In this document: positions 36,040-47,549 of the stretch, piece by piece
Numbering within the stretch: the stretch's first letter is position 1
How the letters are laid out: the number at the start of each line of letters is the position of its first letter
Assembly: GCA_030737875.1 (NCBI GenBank)
Contig: CM060926.1
Span: 163,071,579 to 163,135,578, forward strand
DNA length: 64,000 bases
Reading direction: 5' to 3'
From: Allium sativum
Taxonomy: Eukaryota > Streptophyta > Magnoliopsida > Asparagales > Amaryllidaceae
Notes under the pieces: model-generated
Told to the model about the DNA's origin: nothing
The model's input: only the letters and a program-made list of their open reading frames with translations
Databases searched by the model: none
Position numbers and translations under genes: made by a program

Positions 36040-37854
36040 CGTGTAACACCCCACGCCCGCTATGGTCACTCTCTAAGGGAATGCCATAACATCGGTGGAG
36101 TATTTTGAGTGAATATAGAAAAGAGTAATTACAGCAAGACAGATATAAGTAATACTTGAAAATTTAAAACATCATTTCACTTGCAGCGGAAAATAAAACA
36201 TGTCTGGTTACATCACAAAACCATAATAGGAGTCAAGTCCAAATATCCATCATGATAAATAAAAATACATAATCCCAATACATGAACTGGTAGCCATAAA
36301 AGAAAAGGGTATGCTGAGCTCTACATCTAGGGTCCAAGCTCCAAGAGAGTAATAAAAGCAGCCTGATCAAAGCCCACTCATGCTGGGCCCACTCTGAGAA
36401 CCTGAGGGTTGGGAAAAAGATAAAAACAACGGGGTCAGACATAAGTCTGAGCGAGTCCTATAACTTTAACAATGTAATCATTAAAGTAATAAGAATATGA
36501 TATAACTTGGTACGGTGTGACTGGGGATAAATGACTACACTCAGTAGCCAATCAGACTTAGAATGAACTAAGTTAACGATAAAGACGCATTTACCCACCC
36601 AAGGATAATTACTACACTGCACCACACCAGTCATTCCTACTTAAAGGTTGATCCCTCCCAAGGACTTAGAAAATTTACCCAGTAGTTTCGTGTACCCCTA
36701 GCTCACTACATAGGTGCCGTCTGCCCCTATCTCCACTAGGTGTACCCACTACTCCCAAGCAATCGGCTCCCTACCGTAGATACCTGTGCTGGCCCCACAG
36801 TGGGGTGTATCACTCCCCAACGTGGCAACCCGATACAACCAACGGTGCACGGCTTATACCTACACGATGCAACAACGTCTTATCTACCAGCCCGGGTCCA
36901 CACACGCATATGAAACCCGTTGGACTTGCGTTGCCACCGCTAACCCGTTTTGGCCTCTTATAGTCAAGCCCAGTACGCGTGTCCCGTCCTCGACATGGGT
37001 CGAGCCCAATAAGATACATATGGGTTACTGGTTGAAATGGGCCCCCACAAGCTACCCAACTAAGCTTGTCCCTTTTTCTAGTGCATCCCACTTAACCCTT
37101 TAATCATGTTTAATTACATGTTTCCACTTGGTTAAGTATTCTAATCGTATTTTCTATTGCCACCCAAGGCAACCCACTAGATTTCCACATGCCACCCAAG
37201 GCACCCACTTAACCCCTCATGTCCCTCTACATGCTAATATGGTTAAGTGTTTCTTAATTAATTAATTAAGATCATGACCTGATAAAGACCCCTCACATTA
37301 GACCGTCTTTTATGACTGCTGGATATGCCGGTTGGTTCCGGGCAGACTTCTGTCATCAAAAGGGTCTAACCTCGTGTCTTTACTTTAATCACGTATTTAA
37401 TTTATGACTAAGACCTCTCACATTGGGCCTATCGTTTGTAGCTGCTGGATGGCCGGTCGGTTCCGGGCAGACTTCCGCTACAAAAGGGTCCAACCTCGTG
37501 TCTTAGTTGATTAATTACACCTAATTAATCACCCCCATAATTAATTATCCCTAATTAATTACACATTTTTAAGAATATGGGTAGACCTAACTTAATAGGT
37601 AAATTCCCAATTCCATAGTATGGTAGACCTAACTTAATAGGTAAATTCCCAACTCCATAATGTGGGTAGACCTAACTTAATAGGTAAATTCCCAATTATG
37701 TCCATTCATTTTATGTTATGCTTAATCATAACAACTTTACACCTTTTTATAATCATGCATATTAACCCCATCGTTTCCCACGTAATTCGTTTACATAACA
37801 TGTCATACATAGGGACAACCTTGCATATGTTATGCATGTCATAAAAAGAGACAA

Positions 37855-38440
37855 ACTTGCATATGAACTTGCATATAAACTTGCATAAAACTTGCATATG
37901 AACTTGCATAAAACTTGCACAAAACTTGCATATGAACTTGCATATGAACTTGCATAATACTTGCATAAAACTTGCATATGAACTTGCATATGAACTTGCA
38001 TAATACTTGCATAAAACTTGCATATGAACTTGCATATGAACTTGCATAAAACTTGCATATCAACTTGCATATCAACTTGCATATCATGTCATATCACAAA
38101 GGCAAACTTGCATATGTTATGCATATCATAAAAAGAGACTAACTTGCATATGAATCATGTCATATCACAAAGGCAAACTCGCATATGTTATGCATATCAT
38201 AAAAAGAGACTAACTTGCACATGAATCATGTCATATCACAAAGGCAAACTCGCATATGTTATGCATATCATAAAAAGAGACTAACTTGCATATGAATCAT
38301 GTCATATCACAAAGGCAAACTCGCATATGTTATGCATATCATAAAAAGAGACTAACTTGCACATGAATCATGTCATATCACAAAGGCAAACTCGCATATG
38401 TTATGCATATCATAAAAAGAGACTAACTTGCACATGATCT
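37855..38440 (-). repeat. Tandem arrays in C 5' LTR
   Basis: Counterpart of 29488-30055: an ACTTGCATATGA array followed by five 71-bp units. The short array has a different pattern of variants from the other LTR. Confidence 0.9.
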
Positions 38441-38624
38441 TACATATAAACTTGCATAAAACTTGCATATGAACTTACATGACACATCATATCATAAAAG
38501 AGGCAAGTTTACATATGAACTTATAACATATGACAACCACAACTTGCATAATCCACATTTACATCCATAGCCTCCTAATATCCTATCCTAATTAGTTTAG
38601 CAATTACTTGCTAAAGGCATGGGA

Positions 38625-38630
38625 ACTCAC
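38625..38630 (-). promoter_or_regulatory. Predicted 5' splice donor in C 5' LTR
   Basis: TTTTG|GTGAGT on the minus strand, about 185 nt downstream of the TATA box. It is the donor for the predicted leader intron ending at 35848. Confidence 0.5.
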
Positions 38631-38813
38631 CAAAACCAAGATTAGCAAACTTATGAAGTAGAACTAGTTGCTAAATATGAAGAAGATGATGATTAGAGGT
38701 TGATTAGCTTGCAACTTCCTTCATAAACTAGTGGAGGCTCCTCTTAAGTTTGATTTTGGCGGTATGAGGCCATCATTTCTATTTTTAGTATGGATTAGGC
38801 TTGCATTAGGGTG

Positions 38814-38821
38814 TATTTATA
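38814..38821 (-). promoter_or_regulatory. TATA box of C 5' LTR
   Basis: TATAAATA on the minus strand in the context CTATAAATACACCC. D (44430) and E (57556, 63965) have nearly the same box and context, which supports it as the core promoter. Confidence 0.65.
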
Positions 38822-38957
38822 GGATTAGGGTGTGTTTTAGACCATAGGATTAACCCTAGGTTAGATTAGGTCCGTTAGATTTAGGAAATCTCTAGAACCC
38901 AGCCCAGCCCTAGCCAGAAAACCAGACCTGGTGCACCCAGGCCCTCTGGCTCGACAC

Positions 38958-39030
38958 GCCGTGTCGACAGGCAAGTCGACAGGGCAGTCGACTCCGCAGT
39001 CGACAGGCCTGTCGACAGCCCTATCGACAT
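38958..39030 (-). promoter_or_regulatory. GTCGAC array in C U3
   Basis: Six or so GTCGAC hexamers recur every 10-13 bp, about 150-200 bp upstream of the TATA box. The 3' LTR copy is at about 30572-30648. D has two GTCGAC sites the same distance from its TATA box (44280-44315). A role as a protein-binding array is inferred. Confidence 0.5.
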
Positions 39031-39308
39031 GGGTAGGGAGGGAAGTTTCCCGCCTGGCCCCCTGCTGGCTCCAATTTCGAAATCTGATTTTTAATTTTTA
39101 AATCTGTTTTTAACTTTAATTTTCTGCAAACTTCATTGGGCCATAACTGGGCTATACGGACTCCGATTTACAAAATTTCGGACTCTATTCTGCGTATTTT
39201 TCCGAGACGAACGCAATGACGCAGCCCGTTTCCCCCAATTCTCAAATTTGAGATTATTTATTCTGCAATTAGTGAATTTTAGCATTAACCGAAATTCGGG
39301 GTGTTACA

Positions 39309-39313
39309 GCAAC
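39309..39313. repeat. Right target-site duplication GCAAC of element C
   Basis: Exact match to 27683-27687. Confidence 0.95.
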
Positions 39314-40827
39314 GATGCTTAAGATAGCGCGAGGAGCCATACCTCGCTACGGTGTCGGTTTTAAACCCCCCTGCCGTTATGCTGCCGAAATTTCTTGAAA
39401 TATTCATGTGTTAGAATTATTTTCATATGTTGAAACTATATTCATGTGTTGGAATGATATTCATGTGTTGAAAAATATATTCATGTGTTGAAGAATGACC
39501 ACGTATAGAATAAATCCATTTAACGATAAAAATTAACACTTCTATCATAAATACGAAGTAAATAAAATTCATATGTTGAGAAATTCGTGTATTGAATAGA
39601 TATTCATTCGTTGAATAGAGATTCATGTGTTTAATGGCATGCGTGTTTTAAATAAATTCTTTGAAAGATAAAAATAACATTTTTACCACATATACAAATT
39701 ATATAAAATATTCGCGTTTTAAATAAATTGTTTTAACAATAAAAATCACATTTTTATTATATATATGAACTATATAAAACATTCATGTGTTGAATAAAGG
39801 ATGGAATGATAAAAATCATGTTTTTATCGTATGTTGAAGTCGAAAACATTCATGTGATGAATAAATATTTTTGATGATAAAAATATCATTTTTATCATGT
39901 ATACCACTTGTTAAAAATACACACGTGTTGAAATAAATGTTCGTTAGTTATAAATATTATTTTTAACCTGTTTAGGATCTAAATAAAATAGTCAAGAGTT
40001 GAAATATATTTTTGTTCGTCAAAAATATCAATTTCTATCCTATGTATGAAGTGTTAAAAATAACGGTGTGTTAAAATAAATATTTATTCACTAGAAATAT
40101 TATTGTTAGCTTTGTTCTGCATATATACACTTGTGTTGAATAGAGAAAATCGATCAGCTGTTGAGTAAAGAATTTATTTGCGTGCCCGACAAATAGGTAA
40201 GCCTTAACGAGTTGGGTGCGCAATTTTATTATTATATCAACTCCTGTGAATGCCATTGGATGCGGAGTGCTGGTTGTACTGTGTGTAATTATAATAAACG
40301 TTCGCCATATGATAGTAACAATTAATTTTGAACCACATCACATGGCATACTGCAAGAAGATAGCATACTATATCATATACCACATTAGCATATGGAGCTG
40401 ATGTGACGAGGTTGAATATTTACCATACAAGCGAGTGGCTCGTATGGCGTTGACTATATTTCAGGTTGAACCGAAGACTGATATGGACTGTATAAATTAT
40501 AACTGTAAAATGCTAGATTAATAAAAAAACCCACACGGGTCTGGAGTTAACAATAAACACGTCTCTCTAGTTTGTAAGGAACAAAAACCATTTGTAGGGT
40601 GATGAGAATTTATTCTCTGGAGTTATGATCAATCCACACTCCCCTATGTACACTAGAATATATCACTATAAATATGTGTTTGCTTTTTAGGATTTATTGG
40701 GTACATACGGCTCAATAAATTTCCAAACCCCTTCCCGTACAAAGGAGGTTATGGCGAAATTTTTCAAAATATAAAGGCGTTAGTGAAATATTTGAAGTGA
40801 AAACGAGTTGGAAATCGTCGAATGAAT

Positions 40828-40829
<2 letters not shown>

Positions 40830-40862
<33 letters not shown>
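40830..40862. repeat. AT dinucleotide microsatellite in B
   Basis: Uninterrupted (AT)n of about 32 bp. A shorter AT tract occupies the equivalent place in A (about 5528-5545). Confidence 0.9.
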
Positions 40863-40867
<5 letters not shown>

Positions 40868-41024
40868 TAAATTAAATAAAATGAATCGAGGCCGTGTAGT
40901 TCGCGTTTTGAAATCTTAACTTCAAACGAATATACCGAAAAATCCGACCGTCGGATTTTGACGAAACTGGAACCATTAGGTTTGCTTTGGAAATATCTTT
41001 CCAACGGTATAAACTTTGTTAAGA

Positions 41025-41035
41025 TCCAACGGTTA
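41025..41035 (+). promoter_or_regulatory. MSA-type MYB3R site in B LTR
   Basis: TCCAACGGTTA, identical to the A site and in the same alignment position although the surrounding sequence has diverged. Confidence 0.4.
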
Positions 41036-42302
41036 AATTTTTAGATATGTGTAAAACAAATTTAGAGAAAAACTGCGCCAGTGGCACGACGCGACCTGAA
41101 ACGTAGTTTAATTAAATAAGGCCATTTTTAATTAAATAAAAATAGCGATAATCATTGTAAAATATTATAAGCGATATGAAGTGAAAATAAACCAACTTTA
41201 CTTGGTTTGCTTGAAATTTGATGGTTGAACGTGTTTGATATGAAAATTATACTAAATAACTGAAATGTGAATGTCGAATAATTTAACCATGAAAAGAATC
41301 GATTTGAATTTTAAATATACGTGAATTATTTGAAAAGGCCGAGTTAATTCTAACTTCAAATAATTGATCGATGATTCGAAATCGAAGATGTGAAGACGGT
41401 TCAAGATCGACGATTTTCATATCGTATGGATGGGCGTTACCGAGGTTCCTGATTATAGTAGCTACCTTGAAGGGATTGGAGTAGTAGCCGTTTGGGCGTA
41501 TGTGTTGATTGGACGGATATGCGAGGAGTGGTGCCTCCGGTTTCGTTCAGACCCAGAACGGACTTGTAAATGGACTGTGTGTCTGACATTGGATTTTGTT
41601 CTGCGTTGATTGATCTCTGTTAAATATATATCTGTTTGGCGGCGGAGAATTTATTCTCTTGCTTAGCGCCCTTCTCTGAGACGTACGAGCTCAGAGGTTA
41701 TATATCGATAGAAATCAGTCGCATGGAGTGAACTGCCTCTGTGGCATGCCTAAGATGCAGTGATCAAGGCTTCTATTGCAAAGCAAAGTCTTGTGGTTGA
41801 TGATCAAAGCTGGCCTCCGTGGCCCAGCTTTGTGTATAGCATGGATTCGCGAGCCTCACACCCCGGTATGAACCAGAAACGGGAGAAGGATCCAGGGAGA
41901 ACATGCGTCTCTTTCTAGCTAGAGGTAGTGTCGGTGCTTAAACTAGCCGACATTTATATTCTTTTCACCTATGTGGTTGTTGCTGTTGCGAGGCGCCTCA
42001 GATATGGAGTCATTTGGCTCATTTACCCCCCATAGGGCGGGGAGACGTATTGTTCAGGTTTTTATTTTAATCCACTCCATGTGGACCGGCCCTGTGGCTC
42101 CTAGGTGCAGTTGCGGTTGTATCCTGAGACATGGTAGGCTAGATTGTCACGAATTCGGTGAGGACTATCTTTTGCCTCGGTTCATAGATGGAAATCCAAT
42201 TTCCAAATACGACATCTTTCGGTTTTGATTTTAAATATATATATATGGCGACATGATATATGGTACCCATGCCGTCTATGATTGATATTTATGATTGTAT
42301 CT

Positions 42303-42425
42303 AAAATTAGAAACTGACTGGAAACGAGCTAAGACGGATGGTTTCCTGGGTATTGGTCTGATGTTGGTTTCGGCCTTCGGGGTCAATATTTAGGGAATCG
42401 TTCTCTAACTAGTTTTCGGTTGGAG
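42303..42425 (+). repeat. Segment of B shared with the H LTR
   Basis: About 120 bp containing TTGGTTTCGGCCTTCGGGGT matches, in reverse orientation, H LTR 25508-25630 at roughly 80 percent identity. It is absent from A and from the G 5' LTR. It looks like transfer of sequence between unrelated LTR families. Confidence 0.6.
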
Positions 42426-43081
42426 TCTGATTCTGCTTTAAGTGATTTTACTTTACACGTATTAAGCATATCTTGGTCGATATAAGGTAAAACTCTATCC
42501 TCCGGTTTGCATTGCATTGTGTGATGGGACTTGAGTCTTATATCGGCCTCATTCTTTTTAAAAGCATTGCGTTATTTAAAGAATTTACTTTGTTTTAGTG
42601 TAGTGGCAATCATTGGAGCAAACCCGTTCCGCAAAAGTGGCGTGGTCCTATGATTTGCCTTATTGTTGTTGTTTAAGCACTTAAGTAGATTTCTCATACC
42701 AGTCCCACGATTGACTCGTAGTTTGTTTCACTTTGCAAACTCGGGTGCCCTTATTTCTACACGGGCAGCCTTATGTTCAGGTTATAGCAGACTCATTCTG
42801 GACAGTTGTGGAGCTGGACTTTATCATTTCTCTTTTACCGTTTTCAGTCGTCATCATGTATATTTTGTTTGTTCCGCTGCATACATTTTATATTGAACTG
42901 AAACTGTATTTTGTGCTAAGTATGATCCTGTACTGTGTAACTCTGATGATTATATTTATCCAGTGTATTTTGATGTCCATTATTTGTGTAATGCTTTATT
43001 TCTGTTCTGCTGTTACTGTTTATGTGTTATATTCCAAAGATTACCCTTGCCACCATCCGTACGGGGTTTGTGGTCATCACA

Positions 43082-44077
43082 ATATTCGTATAATCATGAA
43101 ATCCAATGTCGAAATATTCCGAAGATGATTTCTATTCAAATCTATTCCAATTCATATATTGGAAATTCTGGTTAGTTTAAAACCCATTCTCTACCCAATT
43201 TATTTATTTAAATATACTTGGATTATAATTCTAGTTCACAACTAGTTCATTTCGATAAAAATATATTTTTATCTTTTCAAATATGGAAATTTTCATCCCA
43301 ATTCTTTCCAAATCATTTATTATGATTTTTCATAAATAATTAATATTTTTAATAATTTTATCAAGGCTCTTTTAGTCGATTTCCATAAGCGGTCATCGAA
43401 CTGCACTTACAACGACCTTTTCCAAATTTGATTTGAACAAAATTCTAAATCCAAACATTAGATTTAAAATTTATTATATTCGTTGGAAAGCTCTTTTCGA
43501 TACGAACCCAATGGTTCCGGTTTTAGGAGAATCCGACAGTCGGATATCCTGTAACATCAATTAGAAGTTAATGGTCGAAATTCGCGAACGGCCGCGGCGC
43601 AGCGCGTTCTATTCAGGCCATTAATATATATATATATATATAATATTATATATATTTCATTCAAACGTATTTTATAAATTCATTTTAAAACGATTCCCAC
43701 TTTCAGTTCAATCTTAAATCAAAATTGAATATTTCATATCATTAATATATAAATGATAATATTTTCAAAATATTTGATTTTGAAATCATTTCCTTTTCGA
43801 TATTCGTTATAAAAACGAATAAAATCGATATAAATATCGTTCATGTCAAAATGGCGCGACTCTAATCAATACGGCTTCACGTATTTCAATATTTTAATCC
43901 TTTACTGAATATTATTTCAAAATATTCCTTATTTAAAATATTAGTTATTTTTGAAATAGAATCAGACCCAATCAATTACCATATAATTTCGGTTATATGG
44001 ATTTCATACAACACATGTCTAGAACAAGCATAATAAATAATCACCCATCATCCAAAGTGCTCCCTACACTGTATAAT
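43082..44077 (-). repeat. Fragment 1 of the G 3' LTR (family-A relative)
   Basis: The reverse complement aligns with A LTR about 5800-6330: TCCGACTGTCGGATTC, GAACCATTGGGTTCG and a diverged downstream arm. It is more diverged than B. D follows at 44078. The LTR 3' end that should lie to the left, matching A 6330-7823, is missing. Confidence 0.6.
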
Positions 44078-44429
44078 TGTAACACCCTGTAATTTTATAA
44101 CATTAAAATTCACAAATTAAAGTATACTTAATTTTTAGAAAAGAATTAAGTGAAATGGGTTGCGCAGAGAAATATATATATATATATTGATATATATATA
44201 TAATTAAATAAATAAATATGCGAAAAAGTTCAAAATAGCGAATTGGGAGGGGGAATAACCGAACCGGCCCATTTTTGAGGTCGACCCAAGCCCCGCTGGG
44301 TCGACGAGGGGTTAATCCAGGGTGTTTGGCTGTCAACCCGTGGGCCGATTCGCTCAAATGCAGATTTTGCATTTGATTTGTTCTCATGGTTCAGGGTTAA
44401 TCTAATGGTCCTAAATAACTTCCTACACC

Positions 44430-44437
44430 TATAAATA
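44430..44437 (+). promoter_or_regulatory. TATA box of D
   Basis: TATAAATA in the context CTATAAATACATCC. Two GTCGAC hexamers lie about 120-150 bp upstream. Confidence 0.6.
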
Positions 44438-44604
44438 CATCCTAATGCTAACACTAAACCTAATTAAAATAGAATAGTTACCATCATACCATCGCCATGG
44501 AAATCAATGGAGCCGCCGCCAACTAAGAAAGAAGAAAAGCAAATTCAATTCTAATTCTCTCAACCCTAAAGCAAAGCAAAACTCTCTCTTTTCTTCTCTA
44601 AATT

Positions 44605-44610
44605 GTGAGT
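44605..44610 (+). promoter_or_regulatory. Predicted 5' splice donor in D
   Basis: AATT|GTGAGT, about 170 bp downstream of the TATA box, in the same arrangement as in C and E. Confidence 0.4.
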
Positions 44611-45479
44611 ATGATGATCTTAACAAGATTACTATCATTTTAATTAGGTTGAGTTATGAATGGATTATGAGTAGATGATGTGAATTATCATATATGTTGT
44701 TGTAAACCCCTTTTGCTATCATGTATATTGTAAATCCAATGTTATGTGATGATGATATCTTATATGTTGTAAATCATGATATGATGATGTTATGTATGTT
44801 GAAAGTTTCTATGCTAAGTTGTGATGAATCATACATGTTAAAAAGGCCATGATGTTACAATCTATGCTAGTTAGTTCATATTAATTAAATCATCATGTTT
44901 GGGTTATGTTGATCTATATGACAAGTCACATATGCAAGTTAGATTGATTAGAAAAGTTATGAACATATACCAAGACATCTATTATGACATCTAGAATTAT
45001 GCTATGACATATGTGATATCCTATGCTAGTTCACACCATCATTATGTTGCCTAAAAACCCCATATGCAAGTTTATGTATAGATTTCGGCTATGATCATAT
45101 CATATAAATTGAGACATTTAACAAGTTGACACCTTTTGATCCTTAACATGTGTAGTTTATGCAAGTTTCACCCCTATTATGATTAGATTTATTTTAATTG
45201 TCTATATGTTGTGATAATTTATCTTTGTGCTAGGTGTTAGACTATACAAGTCTAGCCTATATTATGCGTTGAATAAGCGAACGTATAAACGTGGGGTATG
45301 GGTAATATTAAGGATTTAATATTAAAAAGTTGGGGTGCAATTGATATGATTTTGCATGCCATAAGTGGATGGCCATAACTGAGTCAATTATGGACATCAT
45401 TAAAAGTTGACTTAATTAATAATTTGAATAGGGAATTATTAAAACTGGGGTAAAAGATTTTAAGTGTTAATCAATGCTT

Positions 45480-45695
45480 AGGACACGAGGTTGGACTCGT
45501 TTGTGACGTAAACCTGCCCGGACCCGCCACGCAAATCCAGTGGTCACAAATGTCAGCCCAATGTGAGAGGTCCTAGGCCTACACTAAAGCATAACGGTTG
45601 TAAAGACACGAGGTTAGACTCTTTTATGGTGTAAGACTGTCTGGACCCGCCCGGCAAATCCAGCTGCCATAAATGCCAGTCTAATGCGAGAGGTC
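45480..45695 (+). repeat. Duplicated module in D shared with C and E
   Basis: Two copies of about 95 bp with ACACGAGGTT(G/A)GACTC, then CCCGGACCCGCC or CTGGACCCGCCC, then AATGTGAGAGGTC or AATGCGAGAGGTC. Paired copies also occur in E (59105-59312) and reversed in C (28915-29140, 37270-37500). Confidence 0.8.
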
Positions 45696-46937
45696 TTTAT
45701 GAGGTTATGGCCTGAATGAAGTAAGAAATACTTAACAAGATAAACATGTAAGGTGGGACATGGGGATTAAGTAGGTGCCTTGGGTGGCATGAGGAATCTA
45801 GGTGGTGCCATTAGTGGCATGTGAAATACGATTAGTAAGACTTAACCAAACACACATGTAAATGAAAATGACTAAGAGGGTTAAGTGGGATATACTAGTG
45901 ACAAGCTTAGGTGGGTCGCTTGTGGGGGCCCATTTCGACCAGTATCCCAAACGTATCTTTGTTGGCTCGACCCAAGTCGAGGACGGGACACGCATGCTGG
46001 GTTTGACTAACATAGGCCAAAACGGGGAGCGGTGGCAACGCAAGTCCAACGGGTTTCATATGCGTGTGTGGACCCGGGCTGGTAGGTAAGACGTTGCATC
46101 GTGTAGGTATAAGTCGTGCATTCTCAAGTTGTATCGAGTTGCCACTTTAGGGGAGTGATACACCTCACTGTGAGGCCAACACGGGTATCTACGAGTAGGG
46201 AGCCGATCGAAAGTGGGTAGTGGGGTACACCTAGTGGACGTAGGGGCAGACGGCACCTATGTAGTCAGCTAGGGGTACGTAAGGCTATTTATAAAGTTTC
46301 TGTGTGAAGCAAGTGGGATCAAACAATAGGGTGACTGGTGTGGTACAGTGTAGTAATGTGCGGTGCAGTGTAGTAATCATTCGTTAGTAATTAGGTGTGC
46401 CTTTACCGTCATCTTTAACGTTATCTTAAACGCTATCTTTATCTTCCTAAGAGTTCATAGACATTTACTTGTCTTCCATCTTATGCCTTAGTCTAGTTAT
46501 TTTGATAATAGTATTGTTAGAATTATCATACTCGCCAGACTTTATGTCTGACCCCCTCTATTTCTATCCTTTTTCCCCCTCCAGGTCCTCAGGTTGGGCC
46601 CAGCTCTAGTGGAGTTTGATTGAATTGCTTCATCTCTCTTTGGAAAGCTTGGACCGTTGAAGTAAAGTCCAGCTTGTTATCTTTTTAATGGCTATTTATG
46701 TAATGGGATTATGTATTTTGTTTTTATGAAGATGGATATTGTACTTGGTTATGATCTATGGTTTTATGATGTAACAAACATGTTTAATTTCCGCTGCAAT
46801 AAAATGAAGTTTTAGATTTCCAAGTACTATTTACTATCTGTCTTGTTGTAATTTTTCTGTTCTATATTCACTTATAACCTCCATGGAAGTTAATGCATTC
46901 CCTTCGTGAGTGACATTAATGGACGTGGGGTGTTACA

Positions 46938-47549
46938 ATAAGCCTTAAAATAAATAAATAAAACTTATCACAGTCTGTCAACTTATCAATCGCCATATCA
47001 TTACACAATTGGGATTAGTGTATGTCAAATATCATCCCAATACCCGTGTGGGGTTTCAAACAACAAACACAGATTTTTTTTGTTCGTGTAGTTGGGCGAT
47101 ATGTAAAATTATCGACCCAATCGATATCATAAAAATAGGAGAGTAGTCGACTTGTATATGGATGTGTTAACTTATTTTTAACTACTCAATAATTATTTTA
47201 TTTATCGTCATTATAAGCTAAAAATAATATTTTTACTTAACTAAATTTTTTTAACACTTTTTAGAATATTTCGGTAGCATAACGGCGCGATACTAGAAAC
47301 GGGATAAGGTCTAGCCTTATCCCTGGCCTGAAAATGGCCTGCGCCATACACATACCATTCTAATCCATTCCATTAACAATTCCACAAACCAATCCAAACA
47401 AACAAACCAATCAACCACAAATCATAAATCAATATAACCCAACAAACACACAAGTCATCCATGGACTGTGGACGACGGGGTAACAGTTCATGTATGCAGT
47501 TATAAAATAGATAACTGAACAAAATAATTTTCGTGAGACGTTCTCACCT
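46938..47549 (-). repeat. Fragment 2 of the G 3' LTR
   Basis: The reverse complement contains TCCACAGTCCATGGATGACT and the TATGCTACCGAAATATTC block, matching A LTR about 3950-4270. It lies between D and F. Confidence 0.7.
47545..47549. repeat. Left target-site duplication CACCT of F
   Basis: Exact match to 52355-52359. Confidence 0.9.

Larger units (their letters stand above)
27688..39308 (-). mobile_element. Element C: complete chromovirus with a stop-riddled frame
   Basis: This full-length minus-strand Ty3-type element is 11,621 bp. Read on its own strand it has a 5' LTR (39308-36042), tRNA-Met primer site, short leader, a gag-pol frame (35846-31473), a 3' noncoding region, a polypurine tract and a 3' LTR (30926-27688). 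A perfect GCAAC duplication flanks it. The LTRs differ by roughly 28 substitutions, a 6-bp indel and repeat copy number, close to 0.9 percent by eye. It is therefore young, but older than A. The pol motifs and the terminal chromodomain place it with the Tekay/Del chromoviruses. Confidence 0.95.
36042..39308 (-). repeat. 5' LTR of element C (3267 bp)
   Basis: Copy of 27688-30926 in the upstream position for the minus-strand element, with the same internal modules. Compared with the other LTR it has an extra ACATAT at about 37014-37019 and a different ACTTGCATATGA copy number. The U3 with promoter motifs is its right-hand part. Confidence 0.95.
39314..43081 (+). repeat. LTR of B, right part
   Basis: It continues B after C, aligning with A LTR positions from about 4190 to 7823. 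Conserved blocks include CTGCCGTTATGCTGCCGAAA, TGCCCGACAAATAGGTA, the CCGACCGTCGG block, an MSA site, CAGACCCAGAACGGACTTG and GTTTGTTTCACTT. It ends GGTCATCACA at 43081. Compared with A it has a 120-bp extra segment (42303-42425) and lacks a clean tandem array. Confidence 0.88.
44078..46937 (+). repeat. Solo LTR D (2860 bp)
   Basis: It runs from TGTAACACCCTG to GGGGTGTTACA, flanked by ATAAT on the left and ATAAG on the right (four of five bases match). It is related to the C and E LTRs. It shares the duplicated CCCGGACCCGCC module (45480-45695), the block around 45890-46130 that is the reverse complement of part of the C LTR, a TATA box and a splice donor. No internal region is left, as after LTR-LTR recombination. 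Confidence 0.85.
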
